DNA of 64,000 nucleotides from Microbacterium sp. MYb62 (GTDB lineage Bacteria; Actinomycetota; Actinomycetes; Actinomycetales; Microbacteriaceae): assembly GCF_002979475.1 (NCBI RefSeq), contig NZ_PCOY01000001.1, positions 248,001 to 312,000 on the forward strand, written 5' to 3'. Positions 27,819 to 39,330 of the stretch are shown here, in pieces. The notes under the pieces are model-generated. The model saw only the letters and a program-made list of their open reading frames with translations. It did no database searches and was not told where the DNA came from. A program made the translations under genes and the position numbers. The number at the start of each line of letters is the position of its first letter. Position 1 is the stretch's first letter.

Positions 27819-28253
27819 TCAGCTGCGTGCGAGACGGATCGCTTCGCGAATGCTGGCCCTGGCATCCTTGCGGCGTCCGGCCGCGTCCTGCACGACGCCC
27901 AGCCGATAACGTGCGCGCCAGTCATCGACGGCCGCTTCCGCTTCCGCCGTGTACCGCGCGATGAGGGGATCGGCGTCGGCGCGAGCGATTCGTCCGCTCG
28001 GTGTCAGCTCGGTCTCCACGGGAGGCATCCCGCCCTCCGCATCGAGCAGGCGTCCGAGACGATCGGCCCCGAAGCCGAACATCATCTCCCGGATGAGCGC
28101 CCAGGCACCGATCGGCGCGAGCACCAGAAGCGTGATGCCCATGCCGATCGAGATCGCCGTACCGACCGAGATGAACATCACCGCAAGCCAGATCGCAACG
28201 GCGAGGTAGACCAACAGCGCCGCCGCCATCAGCGCGACGCCGATCCGCGACAT
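27819..28253 (-). CDS. Membrane protein with C-terminal TPR-like segment
   Basis: A 144-residue protein with two N-terminal transmembrane segments (about residues 5-55, rich in Ala, Val, Ile) and a C-terminal cytosolic part ending WRARYRLGVVQDAAGRRKDARASIREAIRLARS, which resembles one tetratricopeptide repeat. No specific function is known. The ATG overlaps the dapB stop (ATGA); a GTG one codon upstream is also possible. Its genetic coupling to dapB is likely positional. Confidence 0.75.
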   Translation of the reverse strand: MSRIGVALMAAALLVYLAVAIWLAVMFISVGTAISIGMGITLLVLAPIGAWALIREMMFGFGADRLGRLLDAEGGMPPVETELTPSGRIARADADPLIARYTAEAEAAVDDWRARYRLGVVQDAAGRRKDARASIREAIRLARS

Positions 28254-28993
28254 CACGACCGGATGCCGATGTCGATCATGTGCTCGAGGCCCACGACGAC
28301 GCCGCGGGCCTGCAGCGCGAACGGCACGGAGAGCCGGATGCCGGGGGCGTAGGCCAGCGCCGAATCGGTGGTGTCGTGTGTGAACGTGAGCGACTCACCG
28401 GGACCCGAGAGGATGACCTCCTGCTTGGCCACGACCCCGGGACGCCGCAGCGAGTGGATCGGCACACTTCCGACCTGCTGCCCGCGTGCGCGCTGATCCG
28501 CATGAGGCGCGCTGACCGGCCCCTGCTCCGCCCGCGCGGCCGCGATCAGTTCGGCGGTGCGCACTGCTGTGCCACTGGGCGAATCGATCTTGGTCTCACG
28601 ATGCGCTTCGATGATCTCCGCCGAGCCGAAGAACGGCGCCGCGGCAGCTGCCAACGCGGAACCGAGGACCGAGCCGAGCGAGAAGTTGGGGATGAAGACC
28701 GCGCCCGTGCCCGCGGCTTCGACGAGTGGACGCACCAGCGCGATGCGCTCCGACGACCATCCCGAGGTCGCGACCAGCACGTTGATGCCGCGTTCGACGG
28801 CGGCGCGGACCACCTCGATGCTCACCTGCGGGGTGGAGGCGTCGACCACCAGGTCGGCACCGTCGAGTTCGGAGAGGTCGCTCGACGAGGTCAGCACGCG
28901 GCTCACCTCGAATCCCTCGAGCTCATCGATCACCGCACCGATGATCGTGCCGAGCTTCCCGGTTCCGCCGACGAGGGCTACCTGCGTGGTCAT
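28253..28993 (-). CDS. dapB: 4-hydroxy-tetrahydrodipicolinate reductase
   Basis: NAD(P)H-dependent second step of the DAP/lysine pathway after dapA. The 246 residues begin with the nucleotide motif ALVGGTGKLGTIIG, contain VVDASTPQVSIEVV, and carry the catalytic His-Lys region EAHRETKIDSPSGTAV. TAGACT lies 6 bases before the ATG (leaderless). The membrane protein gene downstream overlaps its stop. Confidence 0.95.
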   Translation of the reverse strand: MTTQVALVGGTGKLGTIIGAVIDELEGFEVSRVLTSSSDLSELDGADLVVDASTPQVSIEVVRAAVERGINVLVATSGWSSERIALVRPLVEAAGTGAVFIPNFSLGSVLGSALAAAAAPFFGSAEIIEAHRETKIDSPSGTAVRTAELIAAARAEQGPVSAPHADQRARGQQVGSVPIHSLRRPGVVAKQEVILSGPGESLTFTHDTTDSALAYAPGIRLSVPFALQARGVVVGLEHMIDIGIRS

Positions 28994-29074
28994 GCGCCCA
29001 GTCTACGGAGCACCCGGCATCGCCCGGCCCGGGGCGCGCGGGGTCGGGCCCGAGTTCGCCAGTCTGGGGATGAA

Positions 29075-29677
29075 TCAGACGAGCAGGGCGTCGGGGATGC
29101 CTGTGCGCAGCTCCACCGGGAGGTGACCGGTGTCGTTGTGCGTCAGAAGCGTCCACGGACGCCCCTGCTTCTGGGCGATGACGGTCAGGCCGCAGTGCGA
29201 CTGGTTCAGCGTCATCCACCGCCACTCCGGAGCTGCGAGGACCTCGCGGACGAACCACGAGATCACGAAATTGTGGGTGATGAGCACCTCGTGGACGTCG
29301 CCGGTCTTGCGCACGAGGAACTCGTTCACCGCGTCGGACATCTGCGCTCGCCCCGCTTCGATCTCCGCCTCGGTGACGGAGCCGAAGAACGGCTCGAACA
29401 CCGAGGGGGTCTCCTCGGTCATGCCTGTGGGCACGCAGTCGAAGAGCAGGGCCGTCGGCTCCGGGTCGACGGACGGCAGACGCGCGGCGATCGCCCGGGC
29501 GGTCTCGTTCGCACGGAGCAACGGCGAGTGCCAGACGGCGTCGAGCGGGAGCCCGGACAGCCGGTCGGCGATCAGTTCCGCCTGGCGCTGCCCTCGGGGC
29601 GAGAGGGGTCCGTCGGCGAGACCGTGCTCGGCATCCTGATGTTCACCATGTCTGACCAGATATATGTAGTGCGTCAC
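29075..29677 (-). CDS. Histidine phosphatase family protein
   Basis: A 200-residue phosphoglycerate-mutase-fold phosphatase. The phosphohistidine motif is LVRHGEHQD, and the second catalytic histidine is in VLITHNFVISWFV. Such proteins act on varied phosphomonoesters; the substrate is unknown. The start is GTG at 29677 (TTG GTG ACG context), with no clear ribosome site. Confidence 0.85.
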   Translation of the reverse strand: MTHYIYLVRHGEHQDAEHGLADGPLSPRGQRQAELIADRLSGLPLDAVWHSPLLRANETARAIAARLPSVDPEPTALLFDCVPTGMTEETPSVFEPFFGSVTEAEIEAGRAQMSDAVNEFLVRKTGDVHEVLITHNFVISWFVREVLAAPEWRWMTLNQSHCGLTVIAQKQGRPWTLLTHNDTGHLPVELRTGIPDALLV

Positions 29678-29746
29678 AACTCGCTCGCTTCATCGCCAGC
29701 ATCCGCCGGGCCTCCCTCCCACCCTATGTCACGGGTGGGAGGATGC

Positions 29747-30775
29747 TCAGTTGCCGGCCCGAGTGAGCTCGGCGACCTGGCTCCGCGAGAGGCTGACGCC
29801 CGCTCCCTGCATGAGCTCATCGACGTGATCGGTCGCGAACGCGTTCACGATGGGCGCGGCCACGGTCCGCTGAGCCAACAGCCACGCGACCGACACGGCC
29901 GCGACCGGAACGGCCAACTCCTGTGCGACCTGATCGAGTGCGCGCAGGATCTTGATCCCCCGCCGATTCAGGTGCCCGCGCAGCTGCTCGCCGCGCACGC
30001 CCCGCGAAGTGAGGGCCTTGTTGCGGTGGCGCCCGGACAGGAATCCGTGTTCCAGGGCGTGGGACGGCGTCACTGCCAGGTTCTGCGCTCCCGCCACGAG
30101 GCGGAGGTCGCCCTCGAACGGCTGACGCCTGATCAGGTTGTACGGCGCATCGATCACCTGGATGCGCGGGTATCCGGCTGCCGCGAGGATCCGTGCTTCG
30201 ACGAGCCGTTCCGGCGCGAGCCCGAACGCACCGAGAGCGCCGATCTTGCCGGCATCCGACAGCCATTCGACCGTCGCCAGCGTGTCTTCGAGGTTCGTCG
30301 TCACATCGAGCGTGGCGTCGAGATACAGCACGTCGATGCGGTCGACACCGAGCCTCGTGAGCGATCCCTCGACCGCACGGACGAGGTTGACGGAGCCGAG
30401 GCCCGGGTTGTCGGCATGGGCACCGATGCGCACGCTGAGCACGGCGCGATCGCGCCGGCCGCGAGAGCGCAGCCACTGGCCGATGATGTGCTCACTACGA
30501 CCACCGGAGAACCCGTCGGCCGTGTGGATGGCGTTTCCGCCGAACTCCACGTAGCGATCGAGGATGCCGTGACTCGTCTCCAGATCGACGTTCCATCCGA
30601 ACTCGGCGGCTCCGAGCATCAGCGGGAACGTCTCGAAGCCGGTCTCGCCGAGAGCGACCCTGATGGTCTCCCCTATCCCGGGTCCGACGATCGGGATCGG
30701 CGCGGAAGGATGCTCCGTGCCCTCCTGCTGGGCACGTTCTGCGGACGCCCCTGCGCCTACGCTGAACAACCGCAT
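29747..30775 (-). CDS. Aldo/keto reductase homologue lacking the catalytic tetrad
   Basis: A 342-residue TIM-barrel protein clearly aligned to aldo/keto reductases (LGAAEFGWNVDLETSHGILDR, GGRSEHIIGQWL, VEGSLTRLGVDRIDVLYL, and the C-terminal VAWLLAQRTVAAPI). The four catalytic positions are all replaced: Asp by His84 (IHTADGF), Tyr by Phe89, Lys by Arg116 (LSVRIG) and His by Asp153 (YLDATLD). It is therefore probably not an oxidoreductase of the usual mechanism, though a cofactor-binding role may remain. The frame is open and has no sign of decay. It lies downstream of pnp but behind a terminator. Confidence 0.85.
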   Translation of the reverse strand: MRLFSVGAGASAERAQQEGTEHPSAPIPIVGPGIGETIRVALGETGFETFPLMLGAAEFGWNVDLETSHGILDRYVEFGGNAIHTADGFSGGRSEHIIGQWLRSRGRRDRAVLSVRIGAHADNPGLGSVNLVRAVEGSLTRLGVDRIDVLYLDATLDVTTNLEDTLATVEWLSDAGKIGALGAFGLAPERLVEARILAAAGYPRIQVIDAPYNLIRRQPFEGDLRLVAGAQNLAVTPSHALEHGFLSGRHRNKALTSRGVRGEQLRGHLNRRGIKILRALDQVAQELAVPVAAVSVAWLLAQRTVAAPIVNAFATDHVDELMQGAGVSLSRSQVAELTRAGN

Positions 30776-30937
30776 ACTCTCTCACCCCCGCGTCGGTCGG
30801 TGCGTGCCGACCTGCGTACCTGCTGACTCCACACCCCCCGGTGCGTACTTCGAGGGTAAGCGACATCCTCCGACGTCCCGACCAATCCGGGGAACGGCGC
30901 GGAAACGTCCGATAACGATTCGATCACATCGAGACGA

Positions 30938-30978
30938 CGGAACCCGGACCCGTCCTGTGCGGACGGCCCCGGGTTCCG
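30938..30978 (-). terminator. pnp terminator
   Basis: A hairpin with arms CGGAACCCGG and CCGGGTTCCG and an inner stem CCGTCC/GGACGG, a few bases beyond the pnp stop on the minus strand. It separates pnp from the aldo/keto reductase homologue. No strong T tract follows. Confidence 0.6.
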
Positions 30979-30994
30979 GTGCGAAGCGTCGTGC

Positions 30995-33271
<2,277 letters not shown>

Positions 33272-33631
33272 GAGGTCTCTCCTTCTTTGTTTAGACTCGC
33301 GAATCCATGTGACGCGCGAGCGTGTTCAAAGGAGCTGAACGGAGGGGTTCGGGCGCGCGGGCACTCCCGCGAATCTCGCCTGCGCTGGCCACCAGTAGAA
33401 AGCCACCCGACATGCGCCGAGGAACCCACCACAGGGGACCAGCTTCTCCGCCGATCGCTCCATGAGTCGATATGAAGTTGTGCGATTGACACACGTCAAC
33501 CTCATCCACCCTACCAGCGCGGACCTCGAATCCTGCGTGACCTCGCGCATCGTGGATCCGACATCGGCCGGTCACGGCCTGTTCACCGTGCGGATGCCGA
33601 GGCGAGACGCACATCCGCTGAGGTGGAGCAC
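33272..33631. other. 360-bp intergenic region between pnp and ugd
   Basis: No convincing gene is seen. It should contain the leader and promoter of pnp on the minus strand and the promoter of ugd on the plus strand. GC-rich self-complementary stretches near 33300-33400 could fold in the pnp leader, which in many bacteria is a target of PNPase/RNase autoregulation. I could not define a clear promoter. Confidence 0.5.
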
Positions 33632-34942
33632 ATGCGCTTGTCAGTCATCGGCTGCGGGTACCTCGGTGCCGTTCACGCCGCCGCCATGGCCTCGCTCGGA
33701 CACGACGTCGTCGGCATCGACGTCGACCAGCAGAAGGTCGCTTCGCTCGCCTCGGGCTCCGCGCCGTTCTTCGAGCCGCGGCTCTCGGAGCTCCTCGCCG
33801 AAGGCCTGGCCTCGGGACGCCTCCGCTTCACCAGCCGGATGGCGGACGCCGCCGGGGCGGACGTGCACTTCCTCGCGGTCGGCACCCCGCAGGCACCCGG
33901 TGGTCACGCTGCGGATCTGCGCTACGTCGATGCGGCGATCGACCTGCTGCTCCCCCACCTGCGCGCCGGCGACGTCGTCGCGGGGAAGTCGACCGTGCCG
34001 GTGGGCACAGCTGCGGGGTTGGCCGCGCGGATCGAGGGGACCCGGGCCACGCTCGTCTGGAATCCGGAGTTCCTCCGCGAGGGATGGGCCGTGCACGACA
34101 CCCTGACGCCGGATCGATTCGTGGTCGGCGCCGAGGCGGATGCAGCGGGCGAGCGCGCCGTCGGCGTGCTTCGTGAGGTGTACACCTCGGCCGTCGCGGC
34201 GGGGACGCCCTTCCTGGTCACGGACCTGGCGACGGCCGAGCTCGTCAAAGGCGCCGCGAACGCGTTCCTGGCCACCAAGATCTCGTTCATCAATGCGATG
34301 GCGGAGATCGCGGAGGCGTCCGGCGCCGATGTCGCTCTGCTGGCCGACGCCCTCGGTCACGACACACGGATCGGACGACGCTACCTCGGCGCGGGCATCG
34401 GCTTCGGCGGGGGCTGCCTGCCGAAGGACATCCGGGCATTCGCCGCGCGGGCGGAGGAACTGGGGCGTGGTGAAGCGGTCGGCTTCCTGCGCGAGGTCGA
34501 CACGATCAACCTCCGGCGCCGCGATCGAGCGGTTCAGCTCGTGGTCGATGCGCTGGGCGGGCTGGTGTTCGGCCGCCGGATCGCCGTGCTCGGAGCCGCC
34601 TTCAAGCCCTTCAGCGACGACATCCGCGACTCCCCGGCACTCGACGTGGCCGTGCGCCTGCGGGGTCTGGGGGCGGATGTCGTCGTCACCGATCCCGCCG
34701 CGATCGACAACGCCGCCGCCGCCCACCCGCAGCTCGGCTACGCCCGCGAACGCGACGAAGCCCTCCGCGAAGCGGATGCAGTCGTCATCGTCACGGAGTG
34801 GGACGAGTACCGACGCGACCTGTCCCCGGAACATGCCGGCGCGCTCGTACGCGGACGGATCATCGTCGACGGCCGCAACTGCCTCGATTCCGCGGCCTGG
34901 CGCGCTGCCGGCTGGCAGTACCACGGCATGGGGCGACGCTGA
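33632..34942 (+). CDS. UDP-glucose 6-dehydrogenase
   Basis: Oxidises UDP-glucose to UDP-glucuronate in two NAD+-dependent steps, feeding cell-surface polysaccharide synthesis. The 436 residues have the Rossmann motif VIGCGYLGAVHAAAMASLGH, the segment GKSTVPVGTA, NPEFLREGWAVHD, and the catalytic Cys262 in GFGGGCLPKDIRAF. The ATG at 33632 has GGAG upstream; a GTG three codons earlier is possible. It neighbours a glycosyltransferase, consistent with a role in surface glycans. Confidence 0.92.
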   Translation: MRLSVIGCGYLGAVHAAAMASLGHDVVGIDVDQQKVASLASGSAPFFEPRLSELLAEGLASGRLRFTSRMADAAGADVHFLAVGTPQAPGGHAADLRYVDAAIDLLLPHLRAGDVVAGKSTVPVGTAAGLAARIEGTRATLVWNPEFLREGWAVHDTLTPDRFVVGAEADAAGERAVGVLREVYTSAVAAGTPFLVTDLATAELVKGAANAFLATKISFINAMAEIAEASGADVALLADALGHDTRIGRRYLGAGIGFGGGCLPKDIRAFAARAEELGRGEAVGFLREVDTINLRRRDRAVQLVVDALGGLVFGRRIAVLGAAFKPFSDDIRDSPALDVAVRLRGLGADVVVTDPAAIDNAAAAHPQLGYARERDEALREADAVVIVTEWDEYRRDLSPEHAGALVRGRIIVDGRNCLDSAAWRAAGWQYHGMGRR

Positions 34943-34962
34943 TCACACCGCAGGGAGCGGCG

Positions 34963-36903
34963 TCAGCCGACGAGAGCGGCCCGCGCCGCGGAGGACCGAC
35001 CGAGGTAGACGTAGTCCTCGTGCTTCGCCGTCCTCCCGTCGCCTGCGGCCCGCCCGTGCAGGCGACGCCAGACCCAGGGCAGCGCATGTCGACGCCACCA
35101 CACGCCCGCGCCGAGCGGTTCGTGCTCGTGCATCGCGGCGTCGAGCGCTCCGAGTGCGTCGGCATCGGGCACCCCGAGCATCTCCCCTGCCCGGTAAGCG
35201 AGGAAGCGGTGGCCTCGGCTGCTCAGGTGCACGAGGTCTTCCCCCCAGTTCGGGCGTTCTGACAAGGCGGGGTGCAGATCCGTGTCGATCAGGATGGCTC
35301 CCGTTCGCATGGCGATCCCCGTCAACGCGGTGGCGAAGGCAGCGAACCTCCGGGTGTAGATGCATGCCGCACGCTGCCCGGGGAGGAACGGCGTGACCAG
35401 GAGCACGTCGGCGCCGATCCCGCGCAGTTGCCGCACCGTATCCTCGAGCTCTGCGGCGAGCGCGGCGACATCGACACGGCGCTTCACGAGATCGTTGGCG
35501 CCGATCAGGATCGAGACGAGGTCGGGGCGCAGCGCGAGTGCTCTCGTCAGCTGGAGTCCGGCGACGTCGCGGACGCGCTGGGAGCGGATCGCCAGATTCG
35601 CGTAGTGCAGGTCTCCCCTGGCGGCGAGCAGGAGAGCGAGGCGATCGGCCCATCCCCGCAACGCGCCGTCCGGGGCCGGATCGCACAGACCCTCGGTGAG
35701 TGAGTCACCGAGAGCGACGTAGCGATGCCATCGACGGGCGACGATCGGCGGCGGTGACTCGGGGCGCACGGTGCGGCGGGCGCGGGCGCCGGAATCTGCC
35801 GTGTGCAGCATCTGCGCCTCGTCGAAGTGGTCGAGGAGCTGATCGCACACGCTCTCCCAACTGCGCTCCTGCACGGCGGCGCGACCGGCTTCCCCGAAGG
35901 CACGTCGCTTGCGGGCGTCCCCGGCCAGGTCGGCCACGCGCATCCGCAGGTCGCCGAGGTCTCCCGGCCGGTACAGCCATCCGTCGATCCCCATCCGCAC
36001 GAGGTCGAGGGGGCCGCCGCGTCCCGTGGCGACGACGGGGATGCCGCTGGCGTGGGCTTCCTGCAGGGTCTGTCCGAAGGTCTCGCTCTCCCCCGGGTGC
36101 ACGAACAGGTCGAACGAGGCCATCGCCGCGGCGAGCGCGCCCCCCTCCAGATGGCCGAGGAAAAGGGCGTTCGGGAGCAGGTTCTCGAGGCGTGCTCTGC
36201 TCGGTCCGTCTCCGACGATGACCAGTCGCGTCCCCGGGATGTCGCGGAGCACGGCGAGGTCTTCGACCTGCTTCTCGGGGGCGAGGCGCCCGACGTACCC
36301 GATGACCGCGTCGGCGCCCCACTCGGAGCGGAGGGCGGGCGCTCGCCGAGACGGGTGGAAGCGTTCGGCGTCGACTCCCCGCCCCCAGTGCCGGACGCGA
36401 TCGATGCCGAGCGCGGCGAGCTGCTGGGCCGATTCCCCGGACGGCGCCAGGGTCATCGTGGCGCGTCTGTGCAGTCTGGCGAGGTGGGTCTGGGCGATGC
36501 CCGTGGTCGCCGCGATCCGGTAACGCTCGGTGTAGGCGGCCACGTCGGTCTGGTAGGCGGCGACCGCGGCCACGTTCAGGCGCTCGGCCGCGAGCACTCC
36601 CCGCCACCCCAGCGCGAACGGCGAGGCGAGGTGCACGACATCGGGCTGGAAGCGGCCGAGGGCGGCGGCGACACGGTGCACGCTCGACGTGCCCACCCGC
36701 ACGTGCCGGTACCCCGGGAGGGCGATGCTGGGGATGGCTTCGATCCGCGTCCCGCTGATCTCGGTGGGGACGCCGACCGCGGCGGGGGCGATCACATGCG
36801 CCTCGTGCCCACGTCGTTCGAGGTGTCGCAGGATGTGCAGCACCGAGCCGGTGACGCCGTTCATGTGCGGAAGGAAGGACTCCGTGACGATCGCTACTCT
36901 CAC
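34963..36903 (-). CDS. Fusion: GT4 glycosyltransferase + SGNH/GDSL hydrolase
   Basis: A 646-residue two-domain protein. Residues 1-370 form a GT-B, family 4 glycosyltransferase like PimB' (opening RVAIVTESFLPHMNGVTGSV; AVIGYVGRLAPEKQVEDL; EX7E region SFDLFVHPGESETFGQTLQE). From about 385 a GDSL/SGNH hydrolase follows, with block I ALGDSLTEGL near 397, block III GAND, and the Asp/His block EDLVHLSSRGHRFLA near 558. The two are in one frame with a short basic linker. It might glycosylate and then deacylate (or the reverse) a cell-wall glycan or lipid; this is inference. The GTG start at 36903 matches the family start. Confidence 0.88.
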   Translation of the reverse strand: MRVAIVTESFLPHMNGVTGSVLHILRHLERRGHEAHVIAPAAVGVPTEISGTRIEAIPSIALPGYRHVRVGTSSVHRVAAALGRFQPDVVHLASPFALGWRGVLAAERLNVAAVAAYQTDVAAYTERYRIAATTGIAQTHLARLHRRATMTLAPSGESAQQLAALGIDRVRHWGRGVDAERFHPSRRAPALRSEWGADAVIGYVGRLAPEKQVEDLAVLRDIPGTRLVIVGDGPSRARLENLLPNALFLGHLEGGALAAAMASFDLFVHPGESETFGQTLQEAHASGIPVVATGRGGPLDLVRMGIDGWLYRPGDLGDLRMRVADLAGDARKRRAFGEAGRAAVQERSWESVCDQLLDHFDEAQMLHTADSGARARRTVRPESPPPIVARRWHRYVALGDSLTEGLCDPAPDGALRGWADRLALLLAARGDLHYANLAIRSQRVRDVAGLQLTRALALRPDLVSILIGANDLVKRRVDVAALAAELEDTVRQLRGIGADVLLVTPFLPGQRAACIYTRRFAAFATALTGIAMRTGAILIDTDLHPALSERPNWGEDLVHLSSRGHRFLAYRAGEMLGVPDADALGALDAAMHEHEPLGAGVWWRRHALPWVWRRLHGRAAGDGRTAKHEDYVYLGRSSAARAALVG

Positions 36904-37043
36904 AGCCCCAGGATGGCGGTGACCGGAGCCCGTACCCGCCGCGAACGGCCCTCGGCACCGGATGTTCACCGGATGCTGGACGGCGGGTCACCGGCTATCC
37001 GGTCTTTGGTTCCCGTTCACCCGTTGCGGGCACAGTGGGCGAT

Positions 37044-37628
37044 GTGCCGACGGACCTGCTGACCGCATTGCTCGAGGGTCCGTGGAGTCTGGCGCTGATG
37101 AGCCTGCTGGTCATCGGCGACGCCTTCTTCGTCGTCGTGCCCGGCGAGGTCGCGGTCACGGCTCTCGGGGCGCTCGCGGTGACCACGGGGTCGCCGCCGC
37201 TCTGGGCGGTCGTCGTGTGCGCCGCCGTCGCCGCGACGATCGGCGATGCGTGCTGCTACGTGATCGGACGGTCGGTGGGTACGGAGCGCTGGCGGTGGAT
37301 GAGAACCGTCCGCGTGCAGCGCGCTCTGGCGTGGGCCCGGAGACGCGTGGACGGTGGGATGGCCACCGTGCTGTTCACCGCCCGCTTCGTGCCCTTCGCA
37401 CGGCTGGCGATCAACCTGGTGGCCGGAGCCTCGCGCATCCCGCCTCCGCGCTATCTGGCACTCGTCTCCCTGGCAGCCACCGGATGGGCGCTGTACCAGG
37501 CAGTCGTGGGCGCTGCCGTCGCGGTGATCCTCCCCGGTGGTCCGCTTGTGTCCGTACCGGTGTCGATCGCGCTCGCGGTCGGTCTCGGGGTGCTGATCGA
37601 TCTGTGTGTGCGACGCCACAGAGGGTGA
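37044..37628 (+). CDS. DedA family membrane protein
   Basis: A 194-residue integral membrane protein of the DedA (SNARE-associated/VTT) family, whose members are linked to lipid scrambling/transport and envelope integrity. The reentrant motif appears in IGDAFFVVVPGEVAVTALGAL and the second conserved block in ARFVPFARLAINLVAGASRIPPPRYLAL. About five hydrophobic segments are present. The GTG at 37044 is preferred over one three codons upstream because a CACAGT box lies 7 bases before it, but either is possible. Confidence 0.85.
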   Translation: MPTDLLTALLEGPWSLALMSLLVIGDAFFVVVPGEVAVTALGALAVTTGSPPLWAVVVCAAVAATIGDACCYVIGRSVGTERWRWMRTVRVQRALAWARRRVDGGMATVLFTARFVPFARLAINLVAGASRIPPPRYLALVSLAATGWALYQAVVGAAVAVILPGGPLVSVPVSIALAVGLGVLIDLCVRRHRG

Positions 37629-37659
37629 CCCGCCGGAGCGCGTGCTCTAGGCTCGGGGC

Positions 37660-37836
37660 ATGAGCACCGAAGAAGGCGCCTCCTCGTCTGAGGAGATGAA
37701 GCGCAAGTTCAAGGAAGCGCTCGAGAAGAAGAACGCGCACCACCGGCAGGGCGAGGCACACCTCGACGGCGATTCCGCCGTGCACAGTGCGAACGCCCCG
37801 CAGACCCGGCGCGAGTTCCGACGCAAGAGCGGTTGA
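37660..37836 (+). CDS. DUF5302 domain-containing protein
   Basis: A 58-residue hydrophilic protein beginning MSTEEGASSSEEMKRKFKEA, followed by KKNAHHRQGEAH and ending APQTRREFRRKSG. This is the actinobacterial DUF5302 family, function unknown; the sequence is highly charged and probably partly disordered. A TAGGCT box ends 6 bases before the ATG, indicating a leaderless transcript. It ends just before a strong hairpin. Confidence 0.85.
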   Translation: MSTEEGASSSEEMKRKFKEALEKKNAHHRQGEAHLDGDSAVHSANAPQTRREFRRKSG

Positions 37837-37842
37837 CCGCGC

Positions 37843-37878
37843 GGATGCGGGAGCCGGCCTGACCGGACTCCCGCATCC
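37843..37878. terminator. Bidirectional terminator between DUF5302 and dctA-like genes
   Basis: An 11-bp perfect stem (GGATGCGGGAG and complement) plus an inner CCGG/CCGG pairing lies between the two convergent genes. Confidence 0.65.
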
Positions 37879-37890
37879 CTCACCCTCTCG

Positions 37891-39330
37891 TCAGCGGCGA
37901 TCGGCGCGTGCCCTGGCCCGCTCCTCCTTCGCCGCCATCTCGGTGACGGCCGCTTCCCGCAGCTCCTGCAGGTCCGCGGCCTGCGGGGCATCCGCCTGCC
38001 CGTGCGCGTCGACGCCGTCGAGCAGAGACTCGTCGAAGGGCAGCCGGCCGCTGAGCACCCGCTGCACGCGGTCCCTGTCTATCTGCTTCGTCCAGGTACC
38101 GATCAGGAGCGTCGCCACCGCATTGCCGGTGAAGTTCGTGAGCGCGCGTCCCTCGGACATGAACCGGTCGATGCCGACGATCACGCCGACGCCGTCGACC
38201 AGATCGGGACGGTAGGCCTGGAGACCACCGGCGAGGGTGGCGAGACCGGCGCCGGTGACACCGGCCGCTCCCTTGCTCGCGATGATCATGAAGACCAGCA
38301 GGCCGATCTGTTCGCCGATCGTCATCGGCTGTCCCATTCCCGTGGCGATGAACAGCGAGGCCATCGTCAGGTAGATCGCCGTTCCGTCGAGGTTGAACGA
38401 GTATCCGGTGGGGACGGTGATGCCGACGACGGGCTTGGAGACGCCGACGAACTCCATCTTCGCGATCAGACGCGGGAGAGCCGACTCCGACGACGAGGTG
38501 CCGACGATGAGCAGGTACTCCCTGGCCAGGTACTTCATGAGGGCGAAGATGTTCACTCGAGCGACCGTCCACAGCAGTACCCCGAGGATCACGACGATGA
38601 ACAGGACGCAAGTGATGTAGAAGGCGACCATCAGTGTCCCCAAGCTCCAGATGGCCGCGATCCCGGTCTTGCCCACCACGGCGGCGATGGCGCCGAATGC
38701 ACCGAGGGGAGCGAGCCACAGGATCATCCCGAGAATGCGGAAGACCAGCTTCTGCAGCTGCTTGACGGCCTCCATGATGGGAGCGCCGCGATCGCCGAGC
38801 CCCTGCAGTGCGAAGCCGACGAGGAGCGCGATGAACAGCACCTGCAGCACGCTCTCGCCTGTGAAGGCCGAGAAGAACGTCGTCGGGATGATGCCCAGGA
38901 TGAACTCCTGCGTCGTCTTGGCCTCCGCCTCGACCGCGTCATAGGTCGAGGACGCCATGTCCAACCCCGCGCCGGGGTGGATGATGTTGCCGACGACGAG
39001 TCCGATCGCGAGCGCGAACGTCGACATGACCATGAAATACAGCAGCGCCAGTCCGCCGATCTTGCCGACGGTGGCCGCCTTGGCGATGGAGCCCACCCCG
39101 ACCACGATCGTGCAGAAGATGATCGGCGCGATCATCATCCTGATCAGTGCCACGAAACCCTTGCCCAGCGGTTCGAACGCCTGACCCACCTCCGGCCAGA
39201 CGAGGCCGATGACCGCGCCGAGCACGACGGCCAGGAGCACGGACACATACAGCCACGTGTGCCGGTCCCACGATTGCTTGCCTCGCCGCCAGGTGAACTT
39301 CGGCAGTGAGAATCCTGTTGTGAGCGCCAT
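37891..39330 (-). CDS. Dicarboxylate/amino acid:cation symporter (DctA-like)
   Basis: Membrane symporter for C4-dicarboxylates or acidic amino acids (DAACS family), 479 residues with about eight transmembrane segments and two reentrant loops. The serine-rich loop LIVGTSSSESALPRLIAKME and the substrate-site segment PTGYSFNLDGTAIYLTMA are diagnostic. The tail is charged and cytoplasmic. The ATG at 39330 is preceded by GAGGAGG. It is divergent from a CitA/DcuS-like sensor kinase and response regulator, which probably controls it in response to the same substrate. Confidence 0.9.
   Translation of the reverse strand: MALTTGFSLPKFTWRRGKQSWDRHTWLYVSVLLAVVLGAVIGLVWPEVGQAFEPLGKGFVALIRMMIAPIIFCTIVVGVGSIAKAATVGKIGGLALLYFMVMSTFALAIGLVVGNIIHPGAGLDMASSTYDAVEAEAKTTQEFILGIIPTTFFSAFTGESVLQVLFIALLVGFALQGLGDRGAPIMEAVKQLQKLVFRILGMILWLAPLGAFGAIAAVVGKTGIAAIWSLGTLMVAFYITCVLFIVVILGVLLWTVARVNIFALMKYLAREYLLIVGTSSSESALPRLIAKMEFVGVSKPVVGITVPTGYSFNLDGTAIYLTMASLFIATGMGQPMTIGEQIGLLVFMIIASKGAAGVTGAGLATLAGGLQAYRPDLVDGVGVIVGIDRFMSEGRALTNFTGNAVATLLIGTWTKQIDRDRVQRVLSGRLPFDESLLDGVDAHGQADAPQAADLQELREAAVTEMAAKEERARARADRR

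Noticed and set aside
28280..30826. 848-codon plus-strand frame over dapB, the phosphatase and the AKR homologue
   Set aside because: It is an antisense shadow crossing three genes with recognisable motifs.
33291..33614. Small minus-strand frames in the pnp-ugd gap
   Set aside because: No ribosome site, no recognisable family and composition unlike neighbouring genes; treated as leader DNA.
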